From NCBI GenBank assembly GCA_947568835.1, contig OX387608.1, positions 918,501 to 982,500 on the forward strand: a stretch of DNA of 64,000 nt, in the 5' to 3' direction. This document shows, one piece after another, positions 62,455-64,000 of this stretch. Both the position numbers and the translations under genes were made by a program. Under the pieces are notes generated by a model. That model was not told the DNA's origin. It searched no databases and worked only from the letters and a program-made list of their open reading frames with translations. The stretch is from Protonemura montana. Its lineage: Eukaryota; Arthropoda; Insecta; Plecoptera; Nemouridae. The number at the start of each line of letters is the position of its first letter. The stretch's first letter is position 1.

Positions 62455-62597
62455 TGACCTTGATAGCCGGTTCACCAAGGTCGGCAGTGGGAGCCTTCAG
62501 ATCCGCGACGTCCAGGAAGGTGACCGGGGGACGTACCAGTGCCGAGCTAGCAACCGAGAAGACTCAGTCGATGCCAGTGCAACGCTAACTGTGCAAG
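62455..62597 (+). CDS. fra: Netrin-receptor-like gene, exon 6 (Ig3, second half)
   Basis: Acceptor TTTCCGATTGCAG, donor CAAG|GTACGT, phase 2 in and phase 1 out. Encodes DLDSRFTKVGSGSLQIRDVQ, EGDRGTYQCRASNREDSVDA, SATLTVQ, completing Ig3 (second Cys in YQC). Ig4, the fibronectin domains, the membrane helix and the cytoplasmic part must lie beyond the window. Confidence 0.77.
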
Positions 62598-63212
62598 GTA
62601 CGTCGTGGTGACGGAAGGAAGAGAGTTTCTGTTAATATTGGCTTCACAATTGGCTCTAATGACACTCGGGTAAGTCCCGATTTCCTCTTGCAAATCCATT
62701 TTCCAGCCTTCTTTCTCAACGTTCTAACTGAACTGAAGCAATATACATTCAAGGCTAGAGTTAACTCAGGTCTATTCCTGTGTAAAAATTACCTTTACTT
62801 TTGGTCAAACCACTTGTCCGATTGCGACGAAACAAAAACTAGTCGACTCATCACACTATTGCCAACAGATCGACGCTTTTCAAAATCAAAAATAATATTT
62901 CGTCTTTCAGTTACACACGTAGTGAAAGAGGCTGTTCAAGTCGTACATCCAGTGTTTGAAAAAAAATGTATATATATTTTATTTATTTATTTTCTAACTT
63001 AGGTACAAGTATACCGGTGGTTAGTGCTAGTAGGCAATCTGGCCTATGCTGGTTCCTAGGTCTAAGGTGTATCTTTGGCACCACGTATGATTAAATAATA
63101 AATAAACATAATATAAAATAAGTTAAACATAATAAATAATAATAAATGTTGAATAATATATCCGTATTACCTCGCAGTAGTTAGGTTTTAAGTTTGTACC
63201 GTTCTGTTAGTC

Positions 63213-63868
63213 TTGGTGCTACCTATTTGCTATGTGCTACCTATTTGCTATGTGCTACCTATTTGCTATGTGCTACCTATTTGCTATGTGCTACCTATTT
63301 GCTATGTGCTACCTATTTGCTATGTGCCACCTATTTGCTATGTGCTACCTATTTGCTATGTGCTACCTATTTGCTATGTGCTACCTATTTGCTATGTGCT
63401 ACCTATTTGCTATGTGCTACCTATTTGCTATGTGCTACCTATTTGCAATGTGCTACCTATTTGCTATGTGCCACCTATTTGCTATGTGCTACCTATTTGC
63501 TATGTGCCACCTATTTGCTATGTGCCACCTATTTGCTATGTGCTACCTATTTGCTATGTGCTACCTATTTGCTATGTGCCACCTATTTGCTATGTGCTAC
63601 CTATTTGCTATGTGCTACCTATTTGCTATGTGCTACCTATTTGCTATGTGCCACCTATTTGCTATGTGCCACCTATTTGCTATGTGCTACCTATTTGCTA
63701 TGTGCTACCTATTTGCTATGTGCTACCTATTTGCTATGTGCCACCTATTTGCTATGTGCCACCTATTTGCTATGTGCCACCTATTTGCTATGTGCCACCT
63801 ATTTGCTATGTGCTACCTATTTGCTATATGCTACCTATTTGCTAGGTGCTACCTATTTGCTATGTGCT
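63213..63868. repeat. 18-bp minisatellite, about 36 copies, intron 6
   Basis: TGCTACCTATTTGCTATG repeated with TGCTACC/TGCCACC alternation. The unit length is a multiple of 3 and contains no plus-strand stop, so long open frames (CYLFAM, PICYVL repeats) appear; they are not genes. It lies in the intron after exon 6. Confidence 0.96.
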
Positions 63869-64000
63869 AATGCTATGGTCTGCTCAAATATATATGTATG
63901 TATAGTTTTGGTAGTAGGTTTGGATTCCAGATTTGGTCAGTCAATCAACACTAAAATTAAGGGCTGTACATTGTTTGAATCAAACAAACAAAAAAAGGAC

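Noticed and set aside
63213-63870. Open frames of more than 200 codons (PICYVL and CYLFAM repeats)
   Set aside because: They come from an 18-bp minisatellite within an intron.

Overview
The window looks like animal, most likely arthropod, nuclear DNA. It has spliced genes with GT-AG introns, Jockey-like and CR1-like non-LTR retrotransposons, a THAP/P-element-type transposase, 5S- and tRNA-derived SINEs and several tandem satellites. No species can be named from the sequence alone. No prokaryotic operons, CRISPR arrays or viral genomes were seen. Layout: (1) 1-26.3 kb is a graveyard of non-LTR elements, nearly all on the + strand. At least seven elements can be told apart by their gag-like ORF1 (three zinc knuckles) and by the endonuclease/reverse transcriptase ORF2. 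One of them (C, about 9645-14413) is almost complete: ORF2 is an uninterrupted 899-codon frame and ORF1 carries one nonsense codon. The rest are truncated, internally deleted or frameshifted. Three elements share a 3' end with a hairpin whose sequence changes while its pairing is kept, and two share a 5' leader motif. A small three-exon coding fragment of unknown function, with a duplicated last exon, sits at 2986-3949. (2) 26.4-40.6 kb holds scattered fragments of other retroelements (RNase H-type and CR1-like 3' ends on both strands, and a possible LTR-element gag), copies of a 5S-headed SINE, one convincing last exon with a transmembrane helix on the minus strand (39900-40077), and long stretches without recognisable content. 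(3) 40.9-45.6 kb contains a P-element/THAP9-like transposase gene on the minus strand, spread over at least three exons, followed by a 1.3 kb imperfect palindrome. (4) 45.9-52 kb is repeat-rich: SINE copies, a 41-bp satellite with higher-order structure, a 7-bp repeat, a long-TIR transposon with a 10-bp target duplication inserted inside a reverse-transcriptase relic, and a tandem array of a 91-bp 5S-derived unit. (5) From 53.46 kb to the right edge lies the 5' part of a host gene on the + strand. Six phase-compatible exons encode a signal peptide and three immunoglobulin domains that read like the N-terminus of the Frazzled/DCC/neogenin netrin receptors. The gene continues past the window. 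Its introns are filled with repeats: foldback elements, a 35-bp-TIR MITE, tRNA-derived tandem units, an inverted-orientation array of the same 41-bp satellite seen at 46.7 kb, and an 18-bp minisatellite. How the parts relate: the retroelements would supply the enzymes that move the SINEs, and the P-like transposase would act only on its own termini. The netrin-receptor gene is the only clearly recognisable host gene. All family names come from motif recognition without database searches.
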